A program made the position numbers and the translations under genes. Under the pieces are notes generated by a model. That model worked only from the letters and a program-made list of their open reading frames with translations, did not search any database and was not told the origin of the DNA. 6,420 nt of DNA from an uncultured Verrucomicrobiota bacterium (GTDB lineage Bacteria > Verrucomicrobiota > Verrucomicrobiae > Opitutales > Opitutaceae), in assembly GCA_946481225.1 (NCBI GenBank), contig CAMLNJ010000181.1, positions 1 through 6,420 of the forward strand. The letters are read 5' to 3'. The stretch's first letter is position 1, and each line of letters starts with the position of its first letter. This document shows, in pieces, positions 5,200 through 6,420 of the stretch.

Positions 5200-6420
5200 T
5201 CAGTTGGATCGGGTCGCCTCGGCGGCGGGCCGGACGGCACCCGGGTAGGGCGCGGCGAACTCGTAGGCGACGGGCTGGCCGGGGGCGATCTCGTAGCGGG
5301 ATCGAAGGATGAAGCCGCCGTCGGGGGTGGGCTCGCGGAGAAAGGGCTCTTGCTTGGCGGACCAAGGATCGGCGACCGGCGTGGTGGCCGTATCGCCAAG
5401 TTGTTCCAGTCGTCGCCGGATGGCCGCCTGAAACATGGCCGCCTGCGTGATGGAGCCGTTTAGTTTTCGGAGGATCTTTTCGGCGGGGAAACGGGCGAGG
5501 CCAAGAATGGGATCGTCGGCGGGCTCCGGCGTGGAGGGCGTGGCCTGCGGCGTCGCGGCGGCGGCGAAGCCGGCCTGGTAGCGGCGTTCGTTTTCGGCGA
5601 CGAGAGCGTCGAGGTAGCCGTCGATGCCGCCGGGGTGGGCGGCGACCTTTTTCAACCAGACGTCGCGGTGGGTGTTCTCATCCTGGCTAAAAAGGGCTTC
5701 GAGCGCCTTGGCCGGGTCTTTCACCGGGGCGAAGGCGCGCTCGGAGATTTTTTTGGATTCGAGGTGGATGACCGCCTCGTGGCGTCCGCGGCGGATGACG
5801 GCTTCCCGACGGACGAAATCTATCCGGAGCAGGCGGATGTCGTGCGCGGGCCGCTTTGCGGAGACCGTGAAATGTTCGCCGGTCGAGGTGTTTTCCAAGC
5901 CGATGATTTGCTCGCCGTCGCCGAGGTCGATGAGGCCGCTCAGGCGGAGGTTTCGCGTGAAGGAGATGGAGGCCGGGCCGTCCGCGCCGGGGACGGCGTC
6001 GACGCCGAGCCATTGCAGAAGAGCGGGGCGCACGATCGCCTCGATCAGGAAGGGGAGCCATGTATCCCGCTCGTTTTCCAGCGCGCGGCGCGGATCGGTG
6101 AAGGGGGCGAGGCGTTGCCAGGAATCGGCGAGGGCGCGGAGCCCGGCGGCGTCGAATTCGCCGAGGCGGCGCGAGGCCGCGGCCATGGCGTCGTCTTCCA
6201 ACCGGACTCCGGCGAGCTGCTGGATGGCGAGCAGACCGTTGCGCTGCTGGCGCGCGAGTTGGCCGACCGCGGCGTAGATTTCGATGGCTTGCGAGGCGGG
6301 CTGCGCGTCGGCCGTGCGGGTGGCGATCTTGGCCAGGAGGGAGAGCGAGCCGATCTCCGGGAGGATGCCTTCGGCGAGATTAGCCGGTTCCTCCTCGCTC
6401 GGTTGCAGGGGCCAGTCGGC
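5200..6420 (-). CDS. Unrecognised protein, N-terminally cut by the window edge, with an HR/PilP-like beta segment
   Basis: The frame runs without a stop from the right edge (6420) to TGA at 5202-5200, giving 406 visible residues. A TTG at 6201 and an ATG at 6186 lie inside it, but the 73 codons upstream of the TTG read as ordinary protein (ADWPLQPSEEEPANLAEGIL at the edge, then a helical stretch rich in Ala, Gln and Leu), so the true start is outside the window. The N-terminal half looks helical (about 22-140). A beta-rich segment at about 153-223 (RLSGLIDLGDGEQIIGLENT, then TGEHFTVSA and VIRRGRHEAVIHLES) resembles the HR or PilP-type periplasmic domains of secretion and pilus inner-membrane platforms. 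A Pro/Ala/Thr linker follows (about 287-303), then a charged helix and a short C-terminal beta region. No membrane segment is seen in the visible part. It points toward the + strand operon. I cannot name the family; the HR resemblance is a low-confidence impression. Confidence 0.85.
   Translation of the reverse strand, partial: ADWPLQPSEEEPANLAEGILPEIGSLSLLAKIATRTADAQPASQAIEIYAAVGQLARQQRNGLLAIQQLAGVRLEDDAMAAASRRLGEFDAAGLRALADSWQRLAPFTDPRRALENERDTWLPFLIEAIVRPALLQWLGVDAVPGADGPASISFTRNLRLSGLIDLGDGEQIIGLENTSTGEHFTVSAKRPAHDIRLLRIDFVRREAVIRRGRHEAVIHLESKKISERAFAPVKDPAKALEALFSQDENTHRDVWLKKVAAHPGGIDGYLDALVAENERRYQAGFAAAATPQATPSTPEPADDPILGLARFPAEKILRKLNGSITQAAMFQAAIRRRLEQLGDTATTPVADPWSAKQEPFLREPTPDGGFILRSRYEIAPGQPVAYEFAAPYPGAVRPAAEATRSN

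Noticed and set aside
5007..5312. Small + strand open frame starting ATG at 5007
   Set aside because: It translates the three-hairpin element and then runs antisense into the - strand gene with an Arg-rich tail; no sign of selection as protein.
5624..6277. A 217-codon + strand open frame
   Set aside because: It is antisense to the - strand gene and consists mainly of Arg, Ser, Ala and Pro, the usual shadow composition.

Overview
The window is GC-rich, roughly two-thirds G+C, with a strong G/C bias at third codon positions and no clear Shine-Dalgarno sequences ahead of its genes. It carries a secreted DUF1800 protein decorated with thrombospondin-3-like calcium repeats and a Calx-beta domain, directly followed by a Tat-exported DUF1501 protein. 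This style of gene pair is common in Verrucomicrobiota (Opitutales-like) and related groups. The taxonomic assignment is an inference from domain style, not a proof.

Layout: on the + strand, positions 35-4647 hold three co-directional genes that look like one operon. They are a DUF1800 protein with extra N-terminal modules (35-2632), a DUF1501 protein (2681-4102), and a small membrane-anchored protein whose C-terminus resembles the C-terminal part of major pseudopilins (GspG-like, 4099-4647). The third gene overlaps the second by a GTGA junction. On the - strand, a gene that runs off the right edge occupies 5200-6420. It is open to the edge, so its N-terminus is not in the window. I do not recognise it, but it contains a short beta-rich segment reminiscent of the HR/PilP-type periplasmic domains of secretion and pilus platforms.

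The two transcription units converge on a non-coding stretch (4648-5199) rich in small palindromes: a 14-bp tandem duplication, a 7-bp perfect inverted repeat, a REP-like GGGCG-AGA-CGCCC palindrome, and a striking 83-nt element at 5047-5129. That element can fold either into a three-hairpin cloverleaf with complementary loops or into one long hairpin. The four mismatches of the long form are exactly positions paired inside the local hairpins, so the two arms show internal compensatory change that preserves the cloverleaf. It is the most unusual structure in the window.

Functionally, all three + strand products are predicted to leave the cytoplasm or sit in the membrane: Sec for DUF1800, Tat for DUF1501, an N-terminal anchor for the third. 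This fits a cell-envelope or extracellular system of unknown biochemistry. I see no CRISPR array, tRNA, rRNA, transposase or defence system here.
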